Positions 36,301 to 42,975 of a stretch of 64,000 bases of DNA are shown here, piece by piece (position 1 is the first letter of the stretch; every line of letters begins with the position of its first letter). The translations under genes and the position numbers were made by a program. Source of the DNA: Leucobacter edaphi (GTDB lineage: Bacteria > Actinomycetota > Actinomycetes > Actinomycetales > Microbacteriaceae); assembly GCF_016522535.1 (NCBI RefSeq), contig NZ_JAEHOI010000001.1, positions 124,001-188,000 of the forward strand, read 5' to 3'. The notes beneath the pieces were generated by a model. It searched no databases. It worked only from the letters and a program-made list of their open reading frames with translations, and was not told the DNA's origin.

Positions 36301-36849
36301 TTCGCACGACGCAGAGCACGGCAGGAGCACCAGGCCGCAACCGAGCACACCCACGCGGCGCGCAAGCGGGCGCGTGACGCCTGGGGCAGCCTGCCGCGCC
36401 AGGCCGACGCGCTCAGCGAGTGGGCGGTGACAGCCGCCGAGCGCCGCGCTGAGGACGACCCGCGCGTGCTCGATACCGCCCGCACTCTCACCGCTGCGCT
36501 GACGGAGCACGCGGCGCTCAAAGACCGTCGCGACCGCGAACGCCTCACGTTACTCGCGCAGGAGTTGGGTGCCGAACGGGTGCGCCGCGAACCGATACGA
36601 GCGAGGTTTATCCGCCCCGAACGTGAAGCCCGCGACGCGCACGCACAGGCGACAGAGGCTCGCCGTGAAGCCGAGGAACTGCGCGCCCCACCGCCTGAGG
36701 AAGCCGCCCTGCTGATTGATACGAAGCGTGCAGCGGCGGAACAAGCACGGCAGCTCGCCGTCGACCGAGCACGACGGTTGCACGGCGCATCCAACCGAGA
36801 ACCTTCGACCGCGCAGTCTCGACGTGATGATCCTGGTCTCGGGATGTAA
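33377..36849 (+). pseudogene. MobF (TrwC/TraA-like) relaxase-helicase with two frameshifts
   Basis: Conjugative relaxase: nicks and unwinds DNA at oriT. The N-terminal piece (VQGGVILFRGTGADVLRYVEADRSRADDYYLSD) ends at 33562. The main part resumes in another frame with EYAGWVDWINPDTGEQMGKP, the HRTSRAGDPHRHIHMQIG metal triad, helicase Walker A GAAGAGKT and VDEAGM. At about 36232 the frame changes again and the helical Arg-rich tail continues to 36849. The first break lies in a (GC)5 run at about 33540-33549 (one more GC unit restores the frame); the second is next to an AAAA run. Either the relaxase is dead or these are sequencing slips. Confidence 0.85.
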
Positions 36850-36856
36850 TCTGTGC

Positions 36857-37168
36857 TCAGTCGAGACTGTCGAGGATCAGAGCCTCGTAGTCGCTGCCAC
36901 CGTAGTAGACGCCATGAATCTCAACCTCATTGTCGGTGACTAGGAACGCGATCATCGCTCGCCGACGGAACCCGATCACTCGCATCCCGGGCGTCAGGTC
37001 ATCCCGAGCACGACCCCGGAGAGGGAAGTCGGCCAGATCGTCGCAGTAGTCATAGATCGAGAGCACGAATCGCTGTGCGATTTCCGGACCAGCTTCGCCC
37101 GCGATCCGGTCATAAATCGCGCGCAAATGTTGATGGGCGCGCGGTGAGTAGACGATCCGATGCGTCAC
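36857..37168 (-). CDS. parE: ParE/RelE-type toxin
   Basis: A 103-residue protein of the ParE/RelE superfamily: VYSPRAHQHLRAIYDRIAGEAGPEIAQRFVLSIYDYCDDLADFPLRGRARDDLTPGMRVIGFRRRAMIAFLV, with the conserved basic strand ending and YYGGSDYE tail. ParE toxins poison DNA gyrase; RelE relatives cleave mRNA, and the sequence alone does not decide. The GTG start at 37168 overlaps the antitoxin stop (GTGA), the usual arrangement. As part of the island it probably stabilises the element. Confidence 0.85.
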   Translation of the reverse strand: MTHRIVYSPRAHQHLRAIYDRIAGEAGPEIAQRFVLSIYDYCDDLADFPLRGRARDDLTPGMRVIGFRRRAMIAFLVTDNEVEIHGVYYGGSDYEALILDSLD

Positions 37169-37449
37169 GACGAGCTGTCTGCAAGGCGCTCGGCATGCCA
37201 ACGGGAGAGCTCGGCGCGCATCTCTTCTGAGCTAATGGCCCGCGAGGGATCGGCGCGCAACTCTTCGACAGAGGCGATGACCTCGGTGCGCAGCCAGTTC
37301 TCGACTGCTTCGTCGCGCGCGAACAGTGCGCGCAAGCCATCACGCACGACCTCGCTCTCGCTGGCGTATGCGCCGGAGGCGACGCGCTCTTTGAGGGCGT
37401 CCGCCATGCTGTTGGGGAGAGTGATGCTGAGTTGCTTCGTGGTGCGCAT
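37165..37449 (-). CDS. parD: ParD-like ribbon-helix-helix antitoxin
   Basis: A 94-residue antitoxin with an N-terminal ribbon-helix-helix domain (TTKQLSITLPNSMADALKERVASGAYASESEVVRDGLRALF) and a C-terminal acidic helical region that would bind the toxin. I chose the ATG at 37449, which gives the family N-terminus; a longer frame to 37479 adds ten unrelated residues. It binds the toxin and represses the pair's promoter in the region upstream. Confidence 0.87.
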   Translation of the reverse strand: MRTTKQLSITLPNSMADALKERVASGAYASESEVVRDGLRALFARDEAVENWLRTEVIASVEELRADPSRAISSEEMRAELSRWHAERLADSSS

Positions 37450-37663
37450 GATCGAGCCTCGCTTTCGAGTATGACTCAATCCTACTTGAATCTTGCCATC
37501 GAGGTAGCGAACAACTGATGATCCTCAGATAAGCACGCGGGCACCCCCAACAGAAGTAGGCCGTGGGGCGCGTAGGCAGGGCCCAAGAACCGAGATGACT
37601 ATGCCGAGACCATGACCATTCTGATAGGGAGCCGCAGCAGTCTCGGCCCGGAGTAGAAGAAGC
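37450..37663. other. Intergenic, no gene seen
   Basis: 214 bp separating the toxin-antitoxin promoter from the 3' end of the Pycsar operon. No convincing open frame, tRNA or strong hairpin. The right part must hold the end of the Pycsar transcript; the left part the parD promoter. Confidence 0.5.
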
Positions 37664-38173
37664 CTAGAGTTGCACTAAGCACCAAGCAGTGACCAGCTCG
37701 ATACCGGCTCCAAGTAGGGTGAATCTCAGAGCCCACTGCGCCCAACGATGTTTTTTCCACGCGATACCAGCCATGATTACTAGCTGCCTCGACAGAACAG
37801 AAAGGATGTCGTTCTGCTTTAGAGCGACTTCAAGTTCTTCAGGAGTCCAATGCCTCAAATGGCCGAAGTAAATGAAATTGTTCTTCGACTCGTTCTTCAA
37901 AGCGGTCGAACGGCGGAGGCGTGGCACGACTACAAGAGATGCCAACAGAACGCCGCCCAGGAGGCAGGCGAGGCCGAGCCAGTATCCGATCTTCAGCCAA
38001 GTATGAGAGATGTCATGGAACACCCTCCCATTTACTGACAAAGCGACCGCCGTGGCCATGGACGCTGACGCTATTGCGAAGATGAATGATGCCTTGGCAT
38101 CTACCTTGCCCGTCCAATCGGTTTGTGCTTGATGGATGCGCCAAGCTGCATCTACCCCGTCGGAGTTTGTCAT
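37664..38173 (-). CDS. pycTM: Pycsar membrane effector, PycTM-like
   Basis: A 169-residue membrane protein. The start is MTNSDGVDAAWRIHQAQTDWTGKVDAKASF, the helical opening typical of the Pycsar effector family, followed by TM1 at about 28-47, TM2 at about 60-84, a cytosolic segment with KNNFIYFGHLRHWTPEEL, and TM3 at about 143-166. In known systems this protein senses cCMP or cUMP made during phage infection and damages the inner membrane, halting growth. Its ATG overlaps the upstream cyclase stop (ATGA 38170-38173) behind AGGAG, so it is translated with the cyclase. Recognition rests on family pattern and operon context. Confidence 0.85.
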   Translation of the reverse strand: MTNSDGVDAAWRIHQAQTDWTGKVDAKASFIFAIASASMATAVALSVNGRVFHDISHTWLKIGYWLGLACLLGGVLLASLVVVPRLRRSTALKNESKNNFIYFGHLRHWTPEELEVALKQNDILSVLSRQLVIMAGIAWKKHRWAQWALRFTLLGAGIELVTAWCLVQL

Positions 38174-38883
38174 GGCGTTCTCCTCCAGCCTGAACTATAG
38201 GTAGTGACTATGTGCGGGCCGACTGCGCTCTCACCGCGCTTCTTCCACATGGACTCGCCGTTCTTGGCGGTCTTGTTGTGATCAAACAGGAAATTGTAGA
38301 TGCGTGAAGTAATGGTGACATTGCCGGATTCGCCGCGAATGCTGCTGAGTTTCGCGGCGATATTCGGGGCAGATCCGATCGATACGAGATCACTGTTGTC
38401 TCTCGCCCCACCTCGAACGATGAACGTACTTCCATCGTCAATGCCGCATCGTTGACTGACATGCCAAGACAAAGACTGTTTTTCGAGTCGTGCTTTGATC
38501 AAGGGATTGAGCGATTTATCGACAACCCACTGGATATTGAGTGCAGCTTCTACTGCGTCGTTGCGTCGCCTGTCGCCAATGAATATCCCCATTACCCGAT
38601 CGCCGTCGAAACTCCTGATGTGGCCCCCTTTAGCACGGATACAGTCGACGGCGATACGGAGGTATGAACGAATGACACGCGCGGCGAATTCCGCCTTGAA
38701 CTTCTTGGATAACAGCGTGGAGTCTGCGAGATCCGCGTAGAGGTAAGTAGCCTCGACTCGTTTGGCACCGTCTTTCTGCTTTACGTCCTGAGTCTTTGGC
38801 ACTACCCGAGCATCCTGCGCATCCCAAGGGGTGTTGAGTATGTCCTGCAGCTTTGCTTCGAACTCGTCCATCCTCGCGGACAT
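38170..38883 (-). CDS. pycC: Pycsar pyrimidine nucleotide cyclase, copy B
   Basis: A 237-residue single-domain class III cyclase. Key residues, numbered here and below from an alternative ATG at 38886: ATYLYADLADS with metal Asp52, RSFDGDRVMGIF with the second metal Asp at 96, and IGSAPNIAAKLSSIR with the transition-state Asn175. The N-terminus contains the short NTPWDAQDARVVPKTQDV lead seen in PycC proteins. It has no membrane or sensor domain. Members make cCMP or cUMP on phage infection. ATG at 38883 is favoured because AGGAGG lies only 1 nt before the ATG at 38886. It overlaps the effector gene and follows cyclase copy A by 87 bp. Confidence 0.88.
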   Translation of the reverse strand: MSARMDEFEAKLQDILNTPWDAQDARVVPKTQDVKQKDGAKRVEATYLYADLADSTLLSKKFKAEFAARVIRSYLRIAVDCIRAKGGHIRSFDGDRVMGIFIGDRRRNDAVEAALNIQWVVDKSLNPLIKARLEKQSLSWHVSQRCGIDDGSTFIVRGGARDNSDLVSIGSAPNIAAKLSSIRGESGNVTITSRIYNFLFDHNKTAKNGESMWKKRGESAVGPHIVTTYSSGWRRTP

Positions 38884-38970
38884 CATGCCTCCTGAGTGTT
38901 GGGATTGGATAGGAAATCGATGAGTTGCTGGCGTCCGTGAGGGAAGTGCTGGTCTGGACCTTGAAGCTTG

Positions 38971-39672
38971 TTATATAGCCCACTGGACCGTCGTGCCATG
39001 AACACCTTGTGATTTTCCGCCCACGCTAATGCCGTAGACCCGATCCCAGATCCGCTTATTGCCGTCGTAATAGAGAAAGTTTTCATCCAGTTCATTTTTT
39101 ACACGGTCCGTGACGAAGGTGGATTGGCCGCTACGAATCTCACTGAGTTTGGCAGCAACGTTGGGTGCTTCTCCTATTGAAATGAGATCATTGTGATTTC
39201 TTACGCCACCACGAACGATCAGTGCTTCTCCGGTGTCGATGCCCACTGCATGATTGATCCTGTAGAAATTGTCCCCGTCTGACCAGGTCGACTTGATCGC
39301 GGGACGGATTACTTCGGCTACTGCCCACTCGAGTCCTAGTGCAGCCCTCACTGCATTGTGATTCTTCTTCTCGCCAACAAAAATGGCCATGACTCGATCG
39401 CCATCGTAGCTGCGAATCTCTCCGCCGCAGTGGCGAAGGATGCGGGCAGCCGTATTGACATATGATCGGATGATCTTTGCGGTGGTTTCAGGCAAGAGCG
39501 TTTGCGCGAGCTTGCTTGAGTCAGCTAGATCGGCGTAAAGATATGTGGCGGTTACCCTCTTGCCGCCGTTCTTCAAGACCACATCTTCTGAAGTTGGAAC
39601 TACGCGCCCATTGGTGATGTTCCAGGGAGCGCTGAAGATCTCGCCAACGCTTGTTTCAACCGAAGGGTACAT
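38971..39672 (-). CDS. Pycsar-type nucleotide cyclase, copy A
   Basis: A 233-residue paralogue of the following cyclase, first in the operon. It keeps the same layout: APWNITNGRVVPTSEDVVLKNGGKRV, ATYLYADLADSS with metal Asp48, IRSYDGDRVMAIFVG with Asp92, and IGEAPNVAAKLSEIR. Both metal aspartates and the Asn are intact, so it should be active. Sequences differ in the central part and C-terminus (here ENFLYYDGNKRIWDRVYGI), as expected for an old duplication or different base or trigger specificity. GAGGAG precedes the ATG at 39672. The operon ends with the single PycTM-like effector, so two cyclases appear to serve one effector. Confidence 0.87.
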   Translation of the reverse strand: MYPSVETSVGEIFSAPWNITNGRVVPTSEDVVLKNGGKRVTATYLYADLADSSKLAQTLLPETTAKIIRSYVNTAARILRHCGGEIRSYDGDRVMAIFVGEKKNHNAVRAALGLEWAVAEVIRPAIKSTWSDGDNFYRINHAVGIDTGEALIVRGGVRNHNDLISIGEAPNVAAKLSEIRSGQSTFVTDRVKNELDENFLYYDGNKRIWDRVYGISVGGKSQGVHGTTVQWAI

Positions 39673-39928
39673 TCAACTCCTCTGATTAAAAGCTATGCCT
39701 ATGTGGATTCTATCCGTGGGTTCTCACCTTGTATTAAGTGAGCGGGACAGGGAACGCTCGTAGACCTTTGGGGTAGAGAAACGTTGGGTCGGATTGATCA
39801 ATGTCTGGGCCATTGTCGGGCCATTCTTTCCGTGAAAAGCAACTGAGACCAACTGACACGCACCGACTGAAACCGCGTGTTTCTGCGGATCGTGCCTATA
39901 TATACAGTACGGAAAAACACCTGATCAA
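39673..39928. promoter_or_regulatory. Right end of the island, Pycsar promoter region
   Basis: 256 bp with no credible gene. It must contain the minus-strand promoter of the cyclase-cyclase-effector operon; the AT-rich segment around 39735-39745 (TAATAC on the minus strand, inside a CTCAC/GTGAG repeat) is a candidate -10. The rest is the recombination end of the element, with the GGGCCA pair at 39807-39826 and two similar ACCAACTGACAC/ACCGACTGAAAC blocks at about 39850-39876. Confidence 0.5.
39807..39826 (+). promoter_or_regulatory. Candidate integrase arm-type sites, right end
   Basis: GGGCCATTG (39807-39815) and GGGCCATTC (39818-39826), starts 11 bp apart, matching in sequence, spacing and orientation the pair at 24080-24099. 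They lie about 103 bp inside attR. Confidence 0.45.
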
Positions 39929-40002
39929 ACTGAAAATCGAAAGGTCACCGGATCGATGCCGGTCGGAGCCACGTAGCGGAGTATTACACCGCTGCTGAAC
40001 CC
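39929..40002 (+). repeat. attR, 74-bp direct repeat
   Basis: Perfect copy of 23851-23924. It contains the displaced 3' 43 bases of tRNA-Phe but no D arm or 5' acceptor strand, so it is not a functional tRNA gene. Confidence 0.93.
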
Positions 40003-40033
40003 CCGCGTAGCTTCTACATCGCGGGGGTTCTTT
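40000..40033 (+). terminator. Terminator beyond attR, probably the original tRNA-Phe terminator
   Basis: CCCCCGCG (40000-40007) pairs with CGCGGGGG (40020-40027), followed by TTCTTTT. The loop keeps GCTTCTAC as in the copy after tRNA-Phe, but the stem bases differ with pairing preserved. Confidence 0.78.
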
Positions 40034-40075
40034 TCATATCCTGATCCGGGCGTAGAAGCTGCTTAGGAGCGAGAG

Positions 40076-40807
40076 TTGTCACTGTATTACTCTAGGCGCG
40101 CCGCTTTGGAGCTCTTTGACGAGGCACTTCTCAATGCAGTTGCTGCTCAGCAGGAGGAGACCGAAACGGCCGGTAGCGCGTCAGTCTTTCCATTTGCAGC
40201 ATCAATTAATCGCAGGCGTAAGCTCTATCGGAGTAATGCGGATGTCATTCGGAAGTGCGCAAAAGTAAAGAAGCTGCGTTGGGCCTCGCCGCCCGAGGCT
40301 GAGGCCGGGGACGTGGTGGATCTCAGGCTTGGTGAGGCAAGTCTTGGCGTGCATCGGGTGCTCGATGTGCCGGGTGGGGTCTTTCTGCTGAGTGGCGAAG
40401 TAGTTTCGGGTGAGATATCGTCGCCAGTTTCAGTCATAGCTGTGGGGTCCCCTGATAATTACTCGCGATACCACGGGCACATCGGGGTTCCGGAAAGCGG
40501 ATGGTATCCCTCTTCCGCTCACGGGCGGGCGCTCCTGTACGAGAAGGTGGGTCTCCTTCCAACTGGAGGCCTGGATCCTGCTTTTGTCGAGCGGTTCGCT
40601 TCGGAGCCCGGGGCTCAGTGGAAATGCTTCAGCATGGTCCATGGCTTGCTGCTCAAAGCTCGCTACAGTGAGGAAGCCGGGTTTCCCAAAGTCGTTGAAC
40701 GGGTCCGAGTTCAGGCAGTTGTGGAAGATAGGTACGACTCTCGGGACGAAGCTGGCCGTGTGGTCTTCTCAGGGCTGCTTTTGCGGTTGATTCTCGTTGA
40801 CGGTTGA
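40076..40807 (+). CDS. Hypothetical protein, 243 aa
   Basis: I do not recognise this protein. It is soluble, without signal peptide or membrane segments. It starts LYYSRRAALELFDEALLNAVAAQQEE, has a basic NRRRKLYRSNADVIRKCAKVKKLRW stretch and ends in beta-rich VVFSGLLLRLILVDG. The TTG start is supported by TTAGGAG 6 nt upstream. Codon use is somewhat less GC-rich than in housekeeping genes, so it may itself be acquired. It lies just outside attR, so it is probably host sequence next to the integration site rather than element cargo. Confidence 0.65.
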   Translation: MSLYYSRRAALELFDEALLNAVAAQQEETETAGSASVFPFAASINRRRKLYRSNADVIRKCAKVKKLRWASPPEAEAGDVVDLRLGEASLGVHRVLDVPGGVFLLSGEVVSGEISSPVSVIAVGSPDNYSRYHGHIGVPESGWYPSSAHGRALLYEKVGLLPTGGLDPAFVERFASEPGAQWKCFSMVHGLLLKARYSEEAGFPKVVERVRVQAVVEDRYDSRDEAGRVVFSGLLLRLILVDG

Positions 40808-40952
40808 AACGTAGCTTATGCCTCGGCAGCACTGTCGGAGAAGTGTCCAGAATGGCTCCGTGGGGTGCGTGATTTGGTTTCGCCTTTGGCGCGAGCAAAC
40901 CCTGCCGAACAAGTAATGCGCGAGGGCAAGGCAGATTTTCCCCCGGACCACC

Positions 40953-41228
40953 TCACTCCACCCGAATCACCGTCTTCCGTAGCTGCCGAAGGTGCAGGGC
41001 GGTGCGGCGCCCGAGCCACACCCAGCAGAGGACTGCGCCGGCCGCGATCACCGCGGAAACCGGCTGCCCGAGCAGAGTCGAGGCCGTGCACGCCGAGGTG
41101 AATGCGATCAGGTTCAGGACCACGTCGTAGATCGGCGCGATGAACTTGCGGTTGATCACGTGCAGCCCGGCGATTGCCACACCGGCCCCGAAAGTGAGGG
41201 ATAGGAGCGCATCGATATGCCAGGTCAT
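40953..41228 (-). CDS. Small membrane protein, 91 aa
   Basis: No family recognised. There are three hydrophobic segments at about residues 4-24 (LLSLTFGAGVAIAGLHVI), 34-52 (VVLNLIAFTSACTASTLLG) and 56-72, followed by a basic tail with RRTALHLRQLRKTVIR on the cytosolic side. AAGGAAC lies 6 nt before the ATG at 41228. Downstream of the lipoprotein gene on the same strand but 212 bp away, so it probably has its own promoter. Confidence 0.65.
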   Translation of the reverse strand: MTWHIDALLSLTFGAGVAIAGLHVINRKFIAPIYDVVLNLIAFTSACTASTLLGQPVSAVIAAGAVLCWVWLGRRTALHLRQLRKTVIRVE

Positions 41229-41440
41229 GCGATGTTCCTTCGCGCTCGAATGGAGGGGAGTGCCCGCCGGGAGTTTGAGGCCCCAGTGTATCGATAGCGT
41301 CGAAGCGGGTTCGGAGCCCGAGGCGATCCTGGGCAGCGCGTAGGGCAGGTCTCACCGTCCCGTGCCCAGCACGCGGCGGGGAGTCCCGCCCGCGCAATCT
41401 CGCCACCGTTCGCGCTTCCGCACCGAATGGCCCAGCCTAG

Positions 41441-42127
41441 TTACCCGGTGAGACCTGGGTTGCTCGCAACAAGCGTGTCGAGTGCAGACTGTGAGTAGTC
41501 CGATTTTCCGGTCTCGAAGATGGCAATCCACGCGTTCTCGATGAAGATGTATTGGATCTGGGTTGGGCCCGTCATTCGGTAGTTCTCCGGGTCGTCCGTC
41601 TGGTAGCTGAACACGGTGGAGGCGCCCAGCCGAGACTCGGTGTAGTCGGAATCGCGCAGGCTCCGGATCAAGGTTTCGCGAGCGGCCTCGCCGAGTTCAG
41701 CGGTGTACTGCGTCACGTTGTTTCCGTGGATGTACAGGTACCAGCGGCATCCCCTCACGGTGGCCGCCGATTCCAGTGCCGCTTGCGCGCTCGGCCCGGC
41801 AAGGTGATTGAACACGCCTCTGTCTGCCGGACCATTTGTGACGGTGAGCCCCTCGCCCCACGAGGCGTAAAACTCGGCGCTCTCCTGAATGGCGAGCGGA
41901 TTTGCTGCGTCACACTCCGGGAATGTGATCGGTGAAGTTCCTGCTTGAGGCTCGGCCGTCGTCTCGCTGGCGGGCGACTCGACCGGCTCGGTCGTAGCGA
42001 CTTCTGTTCCCGGGGCGTCTGTCGGCGTGCCCGTCGGCGTCGACGGTTCTGCAGCGCAGCCGGCGAGCAGCAGTCCGGCGGCCACCGCCGCGAGGGCCGG
42101 AGTCAGGACGTGAATTCGGCTGATCAT
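41441..42127 (-). CDS. Putative lipoprotein
   Basis: A 228-residue exported lipoprotein. Signal peptide MISRIHVLTPALAAVAAGLLLAGC ends in lipobox LLAGC with lipidated Cys24; a Ser/Thr/Pro/Glu-rich linker of about 45 residues follows, then a compact globular domain (FPECDAANPLAIQESAEFYASW ... RGCRWYLYIHGNN ... FIENAWIAIFETG) ending SALDTLVASNP. Two cysteines in the domain (FPEC and RGC) may form a disulfide. The function is unknown; similar lipoproteins are common in Microbacteriaceae. The ATG at 42127 is chosen over 42151 because it gives a standard signal peptide. Confidence 0.85.
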   Translation of the reverse strand: MISRIHVLTPALAAVAAGLLLAGCAAEPSTPTGTPTDAPGTEVATTEPVESPASETTAEPQAGTSPITFPECDAANPLAIQESAEFYASWGEGLTVTNGPADRGVFNHLAGPSAQAALESAATVRGCRWYLYIHGNNVTQYTAELGEAARETLIRSLRDSDYTESRLGASTVFSYQTDDPENYRMTGPTQIQYIFIENAWIAIFETGKSDYSQSALDTLVASNPGLTG

Positions 42128-42240
42128 GATCCAATTCTGGCGCATATTCACGTGCTGTCAGACATCCGGCTCAGGGCCTCGTGGTCCGCCCCGAAAGATC
42201 CGATCGCCCCGCGACCCGGAGCGTTGGTACTCTAACCAGC

Positions 42241-42951
42241 ATGGCACCCGAACTGGTCCCCATTGTGCTCGCCGTGTTCGGCGTCGTGATCCTGCTTTGC
42301 GTGCTCATGATCGTCGGCGCGGTGAAGATTCGAAAGAAGCGGGCGGGGGTGGCCGCAGCGGCCCCTGGCGCTCCCACCGTGCAGATTCCGTCGGATCCGC
42401 GGCTCCGGTTCGGTCCGGCGCTCGCGGCGATGTATGCGCGCAGCGAATGGCACCGGACGCGCGGCGCGAAGCGGACGCTGACGGCAGAGCAGTGCTACTT
42501 CGGTTACGGATGCGTGCTCCCGCAGAACGATCTGCGTGCCGCGCTCGCCAGGGACTGGGGCGTGCGTGACGCCGCGTCGGCGCGGCAGCAGATCGCGGCC
42601 GGGCTGCAGGCGATCGAGGCGCAGACGGGGTCGGGCGGCGAAGGAGGCCGGGCGCTCTCCGCTGATTCTGCCGCTGAATTGGCGTTTGACCTGGGTCGCG
42701 TCGCGAACCTCGTGCGGTGGAGCGGCAGCGCCGGATACCTGCAACTGGCGGAGGCGCAAGACGCATCTGCGGACCTCGGCGCGAGGGCGGCGACCGCGTT
42801 CGGCAGCTGGGAGTCCTTCGGTGAGCAGTACGTGAACGGCCTGCGCGCCCACTCCCGAAGCGGGAACCGGACCTTCGAGCAGGCCACGGCGTGGCTCCTC
42901 AGCGACGCCGAGAGTCCCTGGCGTCAGCTGCCCTGGCCCGCGGCGGCCTGA
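42241..42951 (+). CDS. DUF1266-like membrane-anchored protein
   Basis: A 236-residue protein with one N-terminal transmembrane helix (about 4-26, LVPIVLAVFGVVILLCVLMIVGAV) followed by a basic KIRKKRAG stretch, then a cytosolic domain. The domain contains the landmarks of DUF1266: DLGRVANLVRWSGSAGYLQLAEA, FGSWESFGEQYVNG and a late Trp-rich end SPWRQLPWP. No molecular function is established for this family. It is divergent from the lipoprotein gene and convergent with the amidohydrolase gene at 42976. Confidence 0.78.
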   Translation: MAPELVPIVLAVFGVVILLCVLMIVGAVKIRKKRAGVAAAAPGAPTVQIPSDPRLRFGPALAAMYARSEWHRTRGAKRTLTAEQCYFGYGCVLPQNDLRAALARDWGVRDAASARQQIAAGLQAIEAQTGSGGEGGRALSADSAAELAFDLGRVANLVRWSGSAGYLQLAEAQDASADLGARAATAFGSWESFGEQYVNGLRAHSRSGNRTFEQATAWLLSDAESPWRQLPWPAAA

Positions 42952-42975
42952 GACGCGGGCCCGAACGCGGGCGCT

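Larger units (their letters stand above)
23851..40002. mobile_element. 16.1-kb integrative (mobilisable) element in tRNA-Phe
   Basis: Bounded by the 74-bp direct repeats. It contains, from left: tyrosine integrase, excisionase-like gene, HTH protein, a methyltransferase/helicase/GIY-YIG/HNH operon, a MobF relaxase (frameshifted), a ParDE-type pair and a double-cyclase Pycsar operon. No phage structural genes and no type IV secretion genes are visible, so it is not a prophage or a complete conjugative element; a mobilisable element or degraded conjugative island fits best. Integrase, HTH gene and relaxase are GC-rich like the host, while the defence cargo is noticeably more AT-rich, indicating assembly from different sources. 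Confidence 0.9.

Noticed and set aside
34425-36794. A 789-codon minus-strand open frame
   Set aside because: Antisense of the relaxase-helicase; the Ser/Arg/Ala-rich sequence has no motif.
39929-39971. A second tRNA-Phe gene
   Set aside because: Only the 3' 43 bases are present; there is no D arm or 5' acceptor strand. It is the attR remnant.
23851-40002. Prophage
   Set aside because: The integrase and xis fit a phage, but there are no terminase, portal, capsid or tail genes, and a MobF relaxase is present.
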